A stretch of 64,000 nucleotides of DNA from Caulifigura coniformis (GTDB lineage Bacteria; Planctomycetota; Planctomycetia; Planctomycetales; Planctomycetaceae): NCBI RefSeq assembly GCF_007745175.1, contig NZ_CP036271.1:3298314-3362313 (forward strand). The letters are read 5' to 3'. The position numbers and the translations under genes were made by a program. Every line of letters starts with the position of its first letter. The first letter of the stretch is position 1. This document shows, one piece after another, positions 45,544 to 54,659 of this stretch. A model generated the notes under the pieces. The model had not been told where the DNA came from. It searched no databases and saw only the letters and a list, made by a program, of their open reading frames with translations.

Positions 45544-46518
45544 ATGAGCGGATTTCTCTGGTTTACTGCCGGGATGCTGACGTTAGTTGGCGGAGCGGAG
45601 CTGGTTGTCCGTGGCGCCTCGCATGTCGCCACCCGTCTCGGCGTCTCTCCCATGGTGATCGGACTGACGATTGTCTCCATTGGGACGAGCGCGCCGGAAC
45701 TGGCGATCGGAATTACGGCCGCGCGCCATGGGAACGGGGCACTCGCCGTCGGCAACATTGCCGGAACGAACGTTTTCAACCTGTTGTTCATCCTCAGTCT
45801 GAGCGCCGTGATCCGGCCGCTGTCGCTGCGCGTGCAGCTGTTCCGGCTTGAACTCCCGATGATCGTCCTGTCTGCCGGGCTGATGCTGGGCCTCGGTCTC
45901 GATGGAAACCTGTCGCGTGCGGACGGGTTCGTGATGCTGATGGGCGGCATCACGTACATGATTGGCCTGTACTATTTCACCAGGGTGGCGGCGAGCGCGA
46001 CGACGAAGAAGGAATACCGGGAGGAGTACGGGCCGCAGGCGGTGAAATGGTCGCGGAAAGCCCTGTCGTTCAATGTGGCAATGCTTCTGGGAGGCATCAC
46101 GCTTTCGGTGATCGGCGCCAACTGGCTGGTAGATGGCGCCACGGCTCTGGCAAGGGCCTTCGGCGTCTCAGAAGCCATTATCGGGCTGACGATCGTGGCA
46201 CTGGGAACGTCCGCCCCGGAACTGGTCACCACGCTCATCTCGACATTGCGGAATGATCGCGACGTGGCGATCGGCAACCTCCTCGGCAGCAGCATTTTTA
46301 ACATCATGGTGATCCTGGCACTGACCTGTCTGCTCGTTCCCGGCGGACTTCCCGTCGAACGGGACCTGATGCTCTTTGACGTCCCGCTGATGGCCCTGGT
46401 TGCTTTCGGGGCTGTGCCGATCTTCCTGACCGGACACCGCGTCTCACGGCTCGAAGGGGGAACCGGAGTGACGTTGTTTATCACCTATATGGTGTGGCTG
46501 ACCTGTTTTCGCGCCTGA
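45544..46518 (+). CDS. Calcium/sodium antiporter (CaCA family, YrbG-like)
   Basis: A 324-residue exchanger with two homologous halves of five hydrophobic segments. Both alpha-repeats carry the ion-binding signature: VIGLTIVSIGTSAPELAIG in the first half and IIGLTIVALGTSAPELVTT in the second, each followed by a GN-containing loop (GNIAGTNVFNLLF and GNLLGSSIFNIMV). This is the prokaryotic K/Na-Ca exchanger fold. ATG 45544 was chosen because the helix structure begins there; the open frame upstream is not protein-like. It leads a probable pair with the acetyltransferase 15 bases downstream. Confidence 0.92.
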   Translation: MSGFLWFTAGMLTLVGGAELVVRGASHVATRLGVSPMVIGLTIVSIGTSAPELAIGITAARHGNGALAVGNIAGTNVFNLLFILSLSAVIRPLSLRVQLFRLELPMIVLSAGLMLGLGLDGNLSRADGFVMLMGGITYMIGLYYFTRVAASATTKKEYREEYGPQAVKWSRKALSFNVAMLLGGITLSVIGANWLVDGATALARAFGVSEAIIGLTIVALGTSAPELVTTLISTLRNDRDVAIGNLLGSSIFNIMVILALTCLLVPGGLPVERDLMLFDVPLMALVAFGAVPIFLTGHRVSRLEGGTGVTLFITYMVWLTCFRA

Positions 46519-46533
46519 ACGGCAGACCGAGAA

Positions 46534-47094
46534 ATGTCCAAGCTTCCTGAAATTACGACCGAGAGACTGCTGCTGCGTCCGTGGCGGCGAGCAGATCGTC
46601 CACACTTCGCCGCAGTCAACGCCGATCTTCGTGTGGTGGAATGCCTGCCGGGCGTGCTGACCCGTGAAGAGAGCGACGCCTTTGTCGACCGGATCGAAGC
46701 CCATTTTGAGAAGAATGGTTTTGGGCTGTGGTGCGTCGAGGCGCCGGGGGTCGCCGAGTGCCTGGGGTTCATCGGACTCTCAATCCCGCAGTTCGAGACG
46801 CACTTCACGCCCTGCGTCGAAATCGGGTGGCGTCTGGGATCGCAATACTGGGGACAGGGTTATGCGCCGGAAGGGGCCCGTGCGGCGATGGAATTCGGCT
46901 TCCGCACGCTTGGTCTCCACGAAATCGTGTCGTTCACGGTGCCGCACAACACGCGGTCGCGGCGGGTGATGGAAAAAATCGGGATGACCCGGGACGAGGC
47001 AGGGGACTTCGAGCATCCCCGGCTGGCGCCCGGACATCCGCTCCGAAGCCATGTGCTCTATCGCTGTCGCAACCCGGACGGGAAAGCGGTCTAA
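46534..47094 (+). CDS. GNAT acetyltransferase (RimJ/RimL type)
   Basis: A 186-residue acetyl-CoA-dependent N-acetyltransferase. The N-terminal ITTERLLLRPWRRADRPHFAAVNAD, the middle VEIGWRLGSQYWGQGYAPEGARAAMEFGFRTLGLHEIVSFTVPHNTRSRRVMEKIGM, including the acetyl-CoA pyrophosphate-binding loop GQGYAPEGA, and a C-terminal HPLRSHVLYR make the family clear. It resembles ribosomal-protein alanine acetyltransferases, but the substrate is unknown. It follows the antiporter by 15 bases and is probably co-transcribed. Confidence 0.92.
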   Translation: MSKLPEITTERLLLRPWRRADRPHFAAVNADLRVVECLPGVLTREESDAFVDRIEAHFEKNGFGLWCVEAPGVAECLGFIGLSIPQFETHFTPCVEIGWRLGSQYWGQGYAPEGARAAMEFGFRTLGLHEIVSFTVPHNTRSRRVMEKIGMTRDEAGDFEHPRLAPGHPLRSHVLYRCRNPDGKAV

Positions 47095-47110
47095 TGGACA
47101 TCTGTTTCAG

Positions 47111-47203
47111 ATGCTGAAGAATCCGCCGTGTCCTTCAGAGCTGTTCCAATTGGCCGCCAGCGTGCGTCAGTACCTTGACGGCAAGCTGCCGCCTAATGGT
47201 TGA
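47111..47203 (+). CDS. Possible 30-residue ORF
   Basis: ATG to TGA encodes a helix-prone peptide (core ELFQLAASVRQYLDGKLPP). It lies 16 bases after the acetyltransferase stop and its last 11 bases overlap the end of the convergent PSCyt gene. It may be a genuine small ORF, a gene remnant or chance. Confidence 0.25.
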   Translation: MLKNPPCPSELFQLAASVRQYLDGKLPPNG

Positions 47204-49670
47204 AAAGGAACTCCTTCGTGTTCAGGAGCGCCCAGACGATGTCTTCCCACGCCGTCTGAGGCGCCTCGCGGTGTTTCTCGAGATGAGCCAGGGCGATGCC
47301 GACTTCCTCGGGGTCCGGCTCACGGGCGTAGACCCAGCGATATAGCTCCCGGACCTTGTCCTCCACGGGACGAGAGTCGTCCTTCGCCAGGATCGCGGCG
47401 CGGCCGTTCGGCGAAGACACCTTCTCGTGCACTTCCGTGCTGTTCAAAAGGTGCAGGCTCTGGGCCAGATTGGCTGCCTGAGACCGTTCGCACTCGCAGG
47501 CGGTCTCGCCCATCGGCTGGCCGAAGACCTTGAGGAAGTAGGTCGCCGCAGACAGGTCGGGCAATTCAAGCGCGCGTGTCCCGGCGGGAAGTCCGTTGAA
47601 CGCCTGCGTGGTGTTGGTCACCTGATGCAGTCCGTCGTACAGAACCTCGGCCGAGAGTCGCTTGGGGTAGTACCGGGAAAAGTTCTGTTTGTCCTTCACG
47701 TTGAATTCATTGGGGAACGACGACAGCTGGTAGGTGTTCGACTGGCAGATCGTGCGGACCAGCTGCTTGAGATCGAAACCGCTTTCCACGAACGACCGGC
47801 TGAGCGCCTCGAGCAGTTCGGGGTTGGACGGCGGGTTGGTTTCCCGCATGTCGTCTTCCGGTTCAACGATGCCGCGGTCGAAAAAGTGCTTCCAGTAGCG
47901 GTTGACCAGCGAGCGGGCGAAGAACGGGTTGTGCGGCGACGTCAGCCAGTCGGCCAGACGCAGCCGCGGGTCGCTGTCTTCGCTGATCGTGTATTCGCGA
48001 TCTCCCAACGGCGTCGGCTTGATCGCCCGGCCGCTGCGCGGATTGGCGGCGGTCGCCAGCCCCGCGTTGTGGAAGACCCGCTTGTCGCGCGGCGCGACGC
48101 TGGCGTTTCCGGACAGGTTCTTCCTGCCGACACGGCTGAAGAAGGCAGCCAGGCCGTAGTAGTCGTCCTGGCTCCAGCGTTCGAAGGGGTGATGGTGGCA
48201 CTTGGCGCACTGAATCCGGATGCCGAGAAACAGCTGCGCGACGTCTTCGACTTCCTGCGTGGCCTCAGGCACTTCCCGGTACCACACCACGGGTGGAGAT
48301 GTTTCGATATCGCCGGACGCGGTCAGGATCTCGCGTGAGAACTGATCGAACGGCTTGTTGTCATTGAGGCTGTTCCAGATCCAGTCGTAAAACGCGAGCG
48401 TGCCGGCGGCGTCGGGATCCACCTTCTTACGGTTGCGCAGAATGGCGTTCCACTTGTTGGCGAACGAATCGGCGTAGCCGGGGCTGTCCAGCAGCCGGTC
48501 GATGAGTTTGTCCCGTTTGGCGGGATCCTGGTCGTTGAGAAAGGCGAGCACCTGCTCGTCGGTCGGCAGGGCGCCCGTGATGTCGATCGATGCCCGCCGG
48601 AGGAAAGTCGCGTCGTCGCAGACCGGCGAAGCCGGGACCCCCAGCGAATTCAGTTTTCTGGCCACCGCCTCATCAATGAAGTTGCGGATCGGGAGCTGCT
48701 GCGCGGGGGCCGAACCGAGTGGAATCGTGGCCCGGAAAGTGGCGACCTGTCCCTGGTAGCGGGCCATGATCGCGACCTCGCCCGCCAGGTCGTTCGTCGC
48801 GACGAGCCCCGTCGAGTTCACGGTCGCGAGTTCCGCAACGTTCGGTTCGAAGAGCGCCATCCGCGTGACGTCCTCCGTGCGGCCGTCGCTGTACGAGGCG
48901 AGGACGGCCACCTGCTGCGCCGAGTTGCGATGCATCACCCGTTCGGAGGGATAGCAGCGAATCCTGGTGACGACCGGCGCATCGTCGCGGCTGGGAGGAA
49001 GTCCCTGGGAGATCCAGCGCGCCAGAACGCGATACTCGTGGCTGTCGACATCCATCCGCTTGCCGCCGCCGTGGGGCGTCTGCCCGGACGCTTTCTGCAG
49101 GAGCAGGCTGCGAGCGGGCGCAGCGGGAAAAACGCGGCGACCGCGGTCTTCGCGGGCGAGGAACTCGTAGTCGTCTTCCGGGTAGAAACCGAGCAGGGAG
49201 AGGCGAAAGCCGTTCTGGCCGCTCGATTTTCCGTGACAGCCGCCGCCATTGCAGCCGAGCTTCGTGAAGATTGGGACGACCTGATTCCTGAAGTCGACGA
49301 GGGCCGCCTCGCGGATCTCCGCTGCGGTGACGGTGACGGAGGTTGAAAGCCCGCCGATGAGGGTGGTGAGTCGCGTTTCGCCATCCATGACGGGGGTCAA
49401 CAGGCCCGACGGATCGACATGGACGATTCCCTCCGGATCACTTCGGAACTCGGCCTTCGTCGTCAGGTCGAACACCCGCCCCGAGGAATCCCGGCCGGTG
49501 ACCAGAAGCTGGAGGCGCGAATCGGCTCCGCGCACGACCAGGCCGGCCGGTCCGCCATCGGGTTCGATGGCCAGGTGAGTCATGGAATCGAGGACGGGCT
49601 CGTCGGCGCGCGTCGCCGACGTGGCGATCGCAATCGCGAGAAGGAACAGGAGACCGGTCCAGCTTCGCAT
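47193..49670 (-). CDS. Planctomycete cytochrome-type protein (Ig-like + CxxxxCH + DUF1549 + DUF1553)
   Basis: An 825-residue exported protein. The ATG at 49670 opens the signal peptide (RSWTGLLFLLAIAIATSATRA). A bacterial Ig-like (BIG2) domain follows (LQLLVTGRDSSGRVFDLTTKAEFRSD), then a heme-like motif KLGCNGGGCHGKSSGQNGF. DUF1549 is seen in RASIDITGALPTDEQVLAFLND and NKWNAILRN, a second CAKCHHHPFERWSQDDYYGLAAFF motif lies in its C-terminal part, and DUF1553 in LADWLTSPHNPFFARSLVNRYWKHFFDRGIV and SNPELLEALSRSFVESGFDLKQLVRTICQSNTYQLSS. The family is abundant in planctomycetes; its function is unproven. The usual DUF1501 partner gene is not adjacent. Confidence 0.9.
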   Translation of the reverse strand: MRSWTGLLFLLAIAIATSATRADEPVLDSMTHLAIEPDGGPAGLVVRGADSRLQLLVTGRDSSGRVFDLTTKAEFRSDPEGIVHVDPSGLLTPVMDGETRLTTLIGGLSTSVTVTAAEIREAALVDFRNQVVPIFTKLGCNGGGCHGKSSGQNGFRLSLLGFYPEDDYEFLAREDRGRRVFPAAPARSLLLQKASGQTPHGGGKRMDVDSHEYRVLARWISQGLPPSRDDAPVVTRIRCYPSERVMHRNSAQQVAVLASYSDGRTEDVTRMALFEPNVAELATVNSTGLVATNDLAGEVAIMARYQGQVATFRATIPLGSAPAQQLPIRNFIDEAVARKLNSLGVPASPVCDDATFLRRASIDITGALPTDEQVLAFLNDQDPAKRDKLIDRLLDSPGYADSFANKWNAILRNRKKVDPDAAGTLAFYDWIWNSLNDNKPFDQFSREILTASGDIETSPPVVWYREVPEATQEVEDVAQLFLGIRIQCAKCHHHPFERWSQDDYYGLAAFFSRVGRKNLSGNASVAPRDKRVFHNAGLATAANPRSGRAIKPTPLGDREYTISEDSDPRLRLADWLTSPHNPFFARSLVNRYWKHFFDRGIVEPEDDMRETNPPSNPELLEALSRSFVESGFDLKQLVRTICQSNTYQLSSFPNEFNVKDKQNFSRYYPKRLSAEVLYDGLHQVTNTTQAFNGLPAGTRALELPDLSAATYFLKVFGQPMGETACECERSQAANLAQSLHLLNSTEVHEKVSSPNGRAAILAKDDSRPVEDKVRELYRWVYAREPDPEEVGIALAHLEKHREAPQTAWEDIVWALLNTKEFLFNH

Positions 49671-49899
49671 GGCAACTTTCCCTGATGCTTCATTGCCAGG
49701 CGTGGCAACGAGCGCCATGTGACACTCGAATTCCGTGAGTGACGCCATCGTGCCGCCCCACCAGGAGGCGGGCGGTTGCGCACTGGAATCGTTAGGCGAT
49801 TGCCCGAATGTGTCAATTCGAGTCCCGCCAATGAAAAAGGCCCTCGCGAGTGATTCGCAAGGGCCTGGAACATTCTGCGGCAGACGCAGCCTCGAGCGA

Positions 49900-50454
49900 T
49901 CAACGCTTCGAGAACTGGAAGCTGCGGCGGGCTTTCTTGTGGCCGTACTTCTTACGCTCGACCATGCGGCTGTCGCGGGTGAGGTATCCACCTTCGGACA
50001 GCTTCGGCTGAAGAGCGTTGTTGCGGGCCGAGAGGGCGCGGGCGATGCCGAGCACCGCGGCGCCGGTCTGGCCGGTCGGGCCGCCGCCGGCGACGCGAAC
50101 CCACACGTCGACCTTGTCGGCCTGTTCGGTGGCGATCAGGGGCGCCTTGACCATGTTCTGGTCGCGCTCGAGCGGGAAGAAGTCGTTCAGTTCCCGGCCG
50201 TTGATCAGGATCTTGCCAGAGCCGTCCTTGATACGGACGCGGGCGACGGCGGTCTTGCGACGGCCGGTTCCGATGGCGATGCCGAACTTGTCAATCTTGC
50301 CGCGGATGACCGGAGCTGGGCGTTCGACGGGAGTTGCCTCCGCCTCGCCGCCGATGTTCAGGCTCTGCGTGGCGGACGCAGGCGCGTCGTCGAGGTCTTC
50401 CGTCGTTTCCGGAAGAGCGAGGTCTGCGTCGTCCGGCATGATGTCGTCGGCCAT
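49900..50454 (-). CDS. rpsI: 30S ribosomal protein S9
   Basis: A 184-residue S9. The core is unmistakable: GTGRRKTAVARVRIKDGSGKILINGREL, then VAGGGPTGQTGAAVLGIARAL and the C-terminal LTRDSRMVERKKYGHKKARRSFQFSKR that reaches the ribosomal P site. It is longer than usual (about 130 residues) by an acidic, Ala/Pro-rich N-terminal extension of some 50 residues (DDIMPDDADLALPETTEDLDD). The ATG at 50454 is preferred over the longer frame. It follows rplM by 99 bases, the common L13-S9 operon order. Confidence 0.96.
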   Translation of the reverse strand: MADDIMPDDADLALPETTEDLDDAPASATQSLNIGGEAEATPVERPAPVIRGKIDKFGIAIGTGRRKTAVARVRIKDGSGKILINGRELNDFFPLERDQNMVKAPLIATEQADKVDVWVRVAGGGPTGQTGAAVLGIARALSARNNALQPKLSEGGYLTRDSRMVERKKYGHKKARRSFQFSKR

Positions 50455-50553
50455 ATCAAATCTTCTCTCAGGTCGTGATTCGCGTCTTGAGCCCCGCGAC
50501 ATCGTCGCCGGGAGAATTCCGCGGCGCCAGTCCGCGGGCTTGTGTGGTCTGAA

Positions 50554-51033
50554 TTACTTCAGCAGTTCGGCCGGACAGTCGACCGGCATCTGGGCCTGAT
50601 GCGGATGGCTGGGCCCCTTGTAGATCTTCAGGCGGTTCAGCATGTGCGGGCCGAGCTTGTTCTTCGGCAGCATGCGGCGGACCGCTTCCCGGAGGATGTG
50701 GTCCGGACGGCGTTCCAGGTAGGTCGAGGCCTTGATCAGCCGGCGGCCGCTGGGGAAGCCGGTGTAGTACTCGTAATCCTTCTTCGCCATTTTGCTGGAG
50801 AAGTTGGGGAACTCCTCGGTTCCGAGCGGCTTGCCCGAGAACTTGACGTGTTCGCAGTTCACGACGATGACGGAGTCGCCGCACTCGACGTGAGGGGTGT
50901 AGGTGGGCTTGTGCTTGCCCATCAGAATGGTCGCGATTTTCGTGGCCAGGCGACCGACGATCTGCCCATCGGCGTCAATGACGACCCACTTCCGGTCGAC
51001 GGTCTGGGCGTTGGCCATGTAGGTTTTCGACAC
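50554..51033 (-). CDS. rplM: 50S ribosomal protein L13
   Basis: A 159-residue L13 with VDRKWVVIDADGQIVGRLATKIATILMGKHKPTYTPHVECGDSVIVVNCEHVKFSGKP and RPDHILREAVRRMLPKNKLGPHMLNRLKIYKGPSHPHQAQMP. Start: GTG 51033 gives VSKTYMANAQT, the common L13 N-terminus; the ATG at 51018 is the alternative. It heads the L13-S9 operon; promoter signals should lie in the bases between 51034 and the tRNA terminator, but I see no clear boxes. Confidence 0.96.
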   Translation of the reverse strand: MSKTYMANAQTVDRKWVVIDADGQIVGRLATKIATILMGKHKPTYTPHVECGDSVIVVNCEHVKFSGKPLGTEEFPNFSSKMAKKDYEYYTGFPSGRRLIKASTYLERRPDHILREAVRRMLPKNKLGPHMLNRLKIYKGPSHPHQAQMPVDCPAELLK

Positions 51034-51340
51034 GACTCGACATCCTCATCTCTGTGGAATCGCTCGCCGGAAGGCGAACGGGCGGACGGCGGAAAACATC
51101 TTCCCGGGGCTCGAGATGAGCCACGCCCGCGATCTCCCGGCGCAAATCGGCCGGAAAAATGGAAACGGGGAGTGTATCGGCGGTCGCGCGGTGTGGCAAC
51201 GCCGTGAAAGAGGGATTTTTTCGGGTGCGGGAGACGCCCAGGCAGGGATTCTGCTGGAGACGGAAGACCTCGGCCCGGAGCAACCGACCCAAAAAAACGA
51301 GGGCACTCACGAACCAAGCGTGAATGCCCTCGTTGAAAAG
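51034..51340. other. 307-base leader region upstream of rplM
   Basis: No protein-coding frame is convincing here. The region holds the tRNA terminator (51291-51334) at its right end and should contain the rplM-rpsI promoter. I see no recognisable L13-type leader structure. Confidence 0.5.
51291..51334 (-). terminator. Intrinsic terminator of the tRNA-Leu gene
   Basis: On the minus strand, AACGAGGGCATTCAC pairs with GTGAGTGCCCTCGTT (one G-U pair), loop of nine bases, then seven T residues including the end of the stem. It starts seven bases after the tRNA 3' end. Confidence 0.9.
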
Positions 51341-51425
51341 TGCCCGGGACAGGATTTGAACCTGCACACCCATTACAGGCGCCAGCCCCTCAAGCTGGTG
51401 TGTCTGCCAATTCCACCACCCGGGC
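51341..51425 (-). tRNA. tRNA-Leu (anticodon GAG)
   Basis: An 85-base class II tRNA. The acceptor arm GCCCGGG pairs with CCCGGGC plus discriminator A. The D-loop TGGTGGAATTGGCAGACAC is the leucine type. The anticodon stem CCAGC/GCTGG holds the loop TTGAGGG with anticodon GAG at 51389-51391. A long variable arm (GCCTGTAATGGGTGT) precedes the T-arm GCAGG-TTCAAAT-CCTGT. CCA is not encoded. Confidence 0.97.
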
Positions 51426-51618
51426 GAGTCTGGGAAGTCGGGTTGTACCCGTGATTTTACGTGTCTGCAAGCAGACGGGTAGGAACTTCACCACAGAGAC
51501 CTGAAGGAAGCAGGGATGAGGCAACATTGCGGGTTATAGGAACCACCCCCTGCCTCCCTATGGCGTCCCCGTTTGGGGACCGTCTCTTCGCGCGTCGTCG
51601 CTCGGTTCGATCCCGCTT

Positions 51619-53976
51619 TCAGCTCTCCTTTGCGAGGATCGCCGCCAGGACCCGCGGAGGATTCATTGGGAGGTCGTGCATCCGGGCTCCGACGGCCTGG
51701 TGAATTGCCGCCGCGATCGCCGCGGGAGGCGGGCAGATCGGCACTTCTCCCACACCCCGGACGCCGTAGGGGTGAATCGGGTTCGGCACCTCCACGATGA
51801 TCGTTTCGATTTCCGGGAGGTCGAGGCAGGTCGGGATGCGGTAGTCGAGATAGCTCGAATTGCGCATCGTGCCGGCCGCGTCGTAGAAATATTCCTCATT
51901 GAGGGCCCAGCCGATTCCCTGGGCCGCGCCACCCTGCATCTGTCCTTCAACGTACGAAGGGTGGATCGCCGTGCCGCAGTCCTGGACAACCGTGTACCGG
52001 AGAATGTCGACCTTTCCAGTGTCCGGGTCGACGGCCACGTCGCAGATGTGTGCCCCGAAGGCGCCGCCGCAGGTGTCCATATTGACGGTGGCCGAGGCCG
52101 AGATTGGCTCGCCGTGGTGCAGCCCGCGCGCGGCGAGTTCCTTGAAGGTGAACGATTTGTCTTCGGGGCCGTTGAACTGGCCCGCCTTGAATTTCACCTT
52201 CGATGCGGGGCAGCCCCAGATCTGGGCGGCGAGTTCACGCATCTGATCGCGGATCTTGAGTCCGGCCATGTGAACCGCGGCGCCCGTGGTGTGGGTGACG
52301 CGGCTGCCGCCAGTGACGTCGGTATAGCCCACCCCGTCCGTGTCGACCACGAACGGATTCACGTCCTCGGCTGCGATTCCAAGTGTTTCGGCCAGGATCA
52401 TCGCCAGCGCGGCCCGGCTGCCACCGATGTCGGTCGAGCCTTCCAGGAGAGTGACCTTGCCGTCGAAGTTCACGTTGACGGTTGCCGACGACTTCAGTCC
52501 CGCGTTGAACCAGTAGCCGGTTGCGATTCCACGACCGATCTTGAGATTCGACGGCCGATAGACTGGCACCGCTGCGTGGCCGTTGGCCGAGGGTGTCGCC
52601 GGTTTCAGCTCACTCTTCGGCCCAATGGGGGCATCCCAATGGTCGCTCGTTCCGACGGCCTCCAGGCATTCGACGAGTCCGATTCGCGGATAGACAATTC
52701 CGTCGACGCGGCGGGTTCCCTCGCGGGCCGCATTCTTCAGCCGGAAGGCGAGCGGATCGATGTTGAGCTGGTCGCAGAGGTCTTCGATGACGCTTTCGAC
52801 GGCGAAGGAAGCGTTCGTCGACCCAGGCGCCCGGTAGGCATTCGTTCGAGGCTTGTTGACGCAGACGTCGTAGCCCTCGACGCGGGCGTTCGGGACGTCG
52901 TAACAGGAGAAAATGCACATGCAGCCGGGGCCGATGGGGCTGCCCGGGAACGCGCCCGCTTCGTAGGCGAGCCACGCTTCGCCGGCGACCAGCCTGCCGC
53001 TGGAATCGGCCCCGAGTTTCACGCGGATGAATGATCCCGGTGTCGGACCCGTCGCTTCAAAGGTGTCGGTCCGGCTGAGAATCATCTTCACGGGCCGGCC
53101 CGACTTCTTCGAAAGCAGCACCGCGAGCGGCTGCTCATAGACGGAAATCTTTCCGCCGAACCCGCCGCCGATCTCGGTCGGAATCACCTTGATGTTCGTC
53201 GCGGGAATGTGGAGCAGTTCCGCGAGTTGTTGACGGACGGTGAACGAGCCCTGGGTGCAGGTCCAGACGGTGACACGTCCGTCACGATGCCAGACGGCCG
53301 AAGACGCGTGCGGCTCGATGTAGCCCTGGTGGACCGTGGCCGTGCTGAATTCGCGTTCGACGATGACGGATGCCGAGGCGAAGCCGGCCGCAATGTCACC
53401 CGTTTCGAACAGGACTTTCTTCGCGACGTTGGTGGGCGAATCGCTGACGACTTCGCCGAATTCCACAGTGCGGACGTCGTCGTTGAGGATCGGGGCGTCC
53501 GGCTTCATCGCCGATCGGGCATCGAGCACGAGCGGAAGGAGTTCATACTCGATGACGATCTTCTTCGCCGCGTCCTCAGCGAGATGGATGTTGTCCGCAG
53601 CGACAGCAGCCACGGCGTGGCCGCGGTAGAGGACCTTGTCCTGCGCCAGGACGTTGGATCGCAGGTGCCGCATGTTGACGGCCCCTTCTCCCAGTTCGGC
53701 GATGCGGTCGCCCTGCTCGGGGAGGTCGGAACCGATGAGGACGGCGTGCACTCCGGGGGAGACGACGGCGGCCGAAATGTCGACATGCCTGATGCGGGCG
53801 TGCGCATGCGGACTGCGGAGGATGTAGCCCGCCAACTGCCCGGAAAGCTTCGTATCTGCCCCATACCGGGCTCGCCCGGTGACCTTGTCGGCGCCGTCGT
53901 GACGGATCGGACGGGTGCCGATGACCTTGTACTTCGACTTGGACTTCGCAGGCTTCTTGGACTTGGACGTCGCCAT
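51619..53976 (-). CDS. Xanthine dehydrogenase-family molybdopterin-binding subunit
   Basis: A 785-residue large subunit of the molybdenum hydroxylase family (xanthine or aldehyde dehydrogenase type). Recognisable are TGRARYGADTKL, YRGHAVAAVAA and VHQGYIEPHAS in the first domain, EIGGGFGGKISVYEQPLAVLLSKKSGRPVKM at the cofactor-binding loop, YRAPGSTNASFAVES (substrate Arg region) and the catalytic Glu motif RGVGEVPICPPPAAIAAAIHQAVG near the end. The N-terminus is a Lys-rich tail (TSKSKKPAKSKSKYK) before the first domain. The FAD and iron-sulfur subunits are not adjacent. Reaction: hydroxylation of an unknown aldehyde or N-heterocycle. Confidence 0.92.
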   Translation of the reverse strand: MATSKSKKPAKSKSKYKVIGTRPIRHDGADKVTGRARYGADTKLSGQLAGYILRSPHAHARIRHVDISAAVVSPGVHAVLIGSDLPEQGDRIAELGEGAVNMRHLRSNVLAQDKVLYRGHAVAAVAADNIHLAEDAAKKIVIEYELLPLVLDARSAMKPDAPILNDDVRTVEFGEVVSDSPTNVAKKVLFETGDIAAGFASASVIVEREFSTATVHQGYIEPHASSAVWHRDGRVTVWTCTQGSFTVRQQLAELLHIPATNIKVIPTEIGGGFGGKISVYEQPLAVLLSKKSGRPVKMILSRTDTFEATGPTPGSFIRVKLGADSSGRLVAGEAWLAYEAGAFPGSPIGPGCMCIFSCYDVPNARVEGYDVCVNKPRTNAYRAPGSTNASFAVESVIEDLCDQLNIDPLAFRLKNAAREGTRRVDGIVYPRIGLVECLEAVGTSDHWDAPIGPKSELKPATPSANGHAAVPVYRPSNLKIGRGIATGYWFNAGLKSSATVNVNFDGKVTLLEGSTDIGGSRAALAMILAETLGIAAEDVNPFVVDTDGVGYTDVTGGSRVTHTTGAAVHMAGLKIRDQMRELAAQIWGCPASKVKFKAGQFNGPEDKSFTFKELAARGLHHGEPISASATVNMDTCGGAFGAHICDVAVDPDTGKVDILRYTVVQDCGTAIHPSYVEGQMQGGAAQGIGWALNEEYFYDAAGTMRNSSYLDYRIPTCLDLPEIETIIVEVPNPIHPYGVRGVGEVPICPPPAAIAAAIHQAVGARMHDLPMNPPRVLAAILAKES

Positions 53977-54110
53977 CTATGAGTCTCCGGTCAGGTGACC
54001 GGATTGTTGGCGATGCGGGAGTGGGGATCAATGCGACGACGCGTCAGTGCTGCTAAGGTCGCTTGCGTAGAGAATGCAGCGATCAAGTCCCCGTGAAGAC
54101 TGGAGCGACG

Positions 54111-54653
54111 GTGGAATTCACCAGGATTGTCGTGCTGTCGATTCTGGCGGCCGTCGGTTACGGCATCTGCCACGACCAGGTGACTGTGCGCGTGTGCCTC
54201 GAGTACTTCACGATCGGCCACGCTCCCGTGTTCAACACGACATCTCCGACGCTTCTGGCGATCGGATGGGGTGTGATTGCCAGCTGGTGGATGGGGGCCT
54301 TTCTCGGAATTCCCCTCGCGGCCGCGTCACGCATCGGGTCGCGGCCGAAACTGACTGCGTCCGATCTCCTGAAGCCGATTGGAATCCTGCTGGCCGTGAT
54401 GGCGGGCTCAGCATTTCTCGCAGGAGTTGCAGGATCGGCTGCCGCGGCGTCCGGCCGGATCTGTCTCACCGGCCCGATGAAGACGCGAGTCCCCCTCGAC
54501 AGACATCAGGCTTTTTTGACGGACCTGTGCGCGCACAACGCGGCGTACGCTGTTGGCTTTGTGGGGGGCTTTGTCCTGTGCGGATATGCGGTCCACGTCC
54601 GAAAGCGACGGGAACTCACCGCCAGCGAGCATTGGGCTCAGCACGTGCCCTGA
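54111..54653 (+). CDS. Multi-pass membrane protein, unknown function
   Basis: A 180-residue protein with four hydrophobic segments (FTRIVVLSILAAVGYGI; SPTLLAIGWGVIASWWMGAFLGIPLA; IGILLAVMAGSAFLAGVAGSAAA; AYAVGFVGGFVLCGYAV). The loop CHDQVTVRVCLEYFTIGHAPVFNTTSPT between the first two is recognisable as a conserved type of small membrane protein in many bacteria, but I cannot name it. The GTG at 54111 was chosen because it follows a TGGAGCG ribosome-binding site and opens the first helix; the frame is open from 54063. It converges with the ABM gene, six bases apart. Confidence 0.7.
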   Translation: MEFTRIVVLSILAAVGYGICHDQVTVRVCLEYFTIGHAPVFNTTSPTLLAIGWGVIASWWMGAFLGIPLAAASRIGSRPKLTASDLLKPIGILLAVMAGSAFLAGVAGSAAAASGRICLTGPMKTRVPLDRHQAFLTDLCAHNAAYAVGFVGGFVLCGYAVHVRKRRELTASEHWAQHVP

Positions 54654-54659
54654 TTGCTC

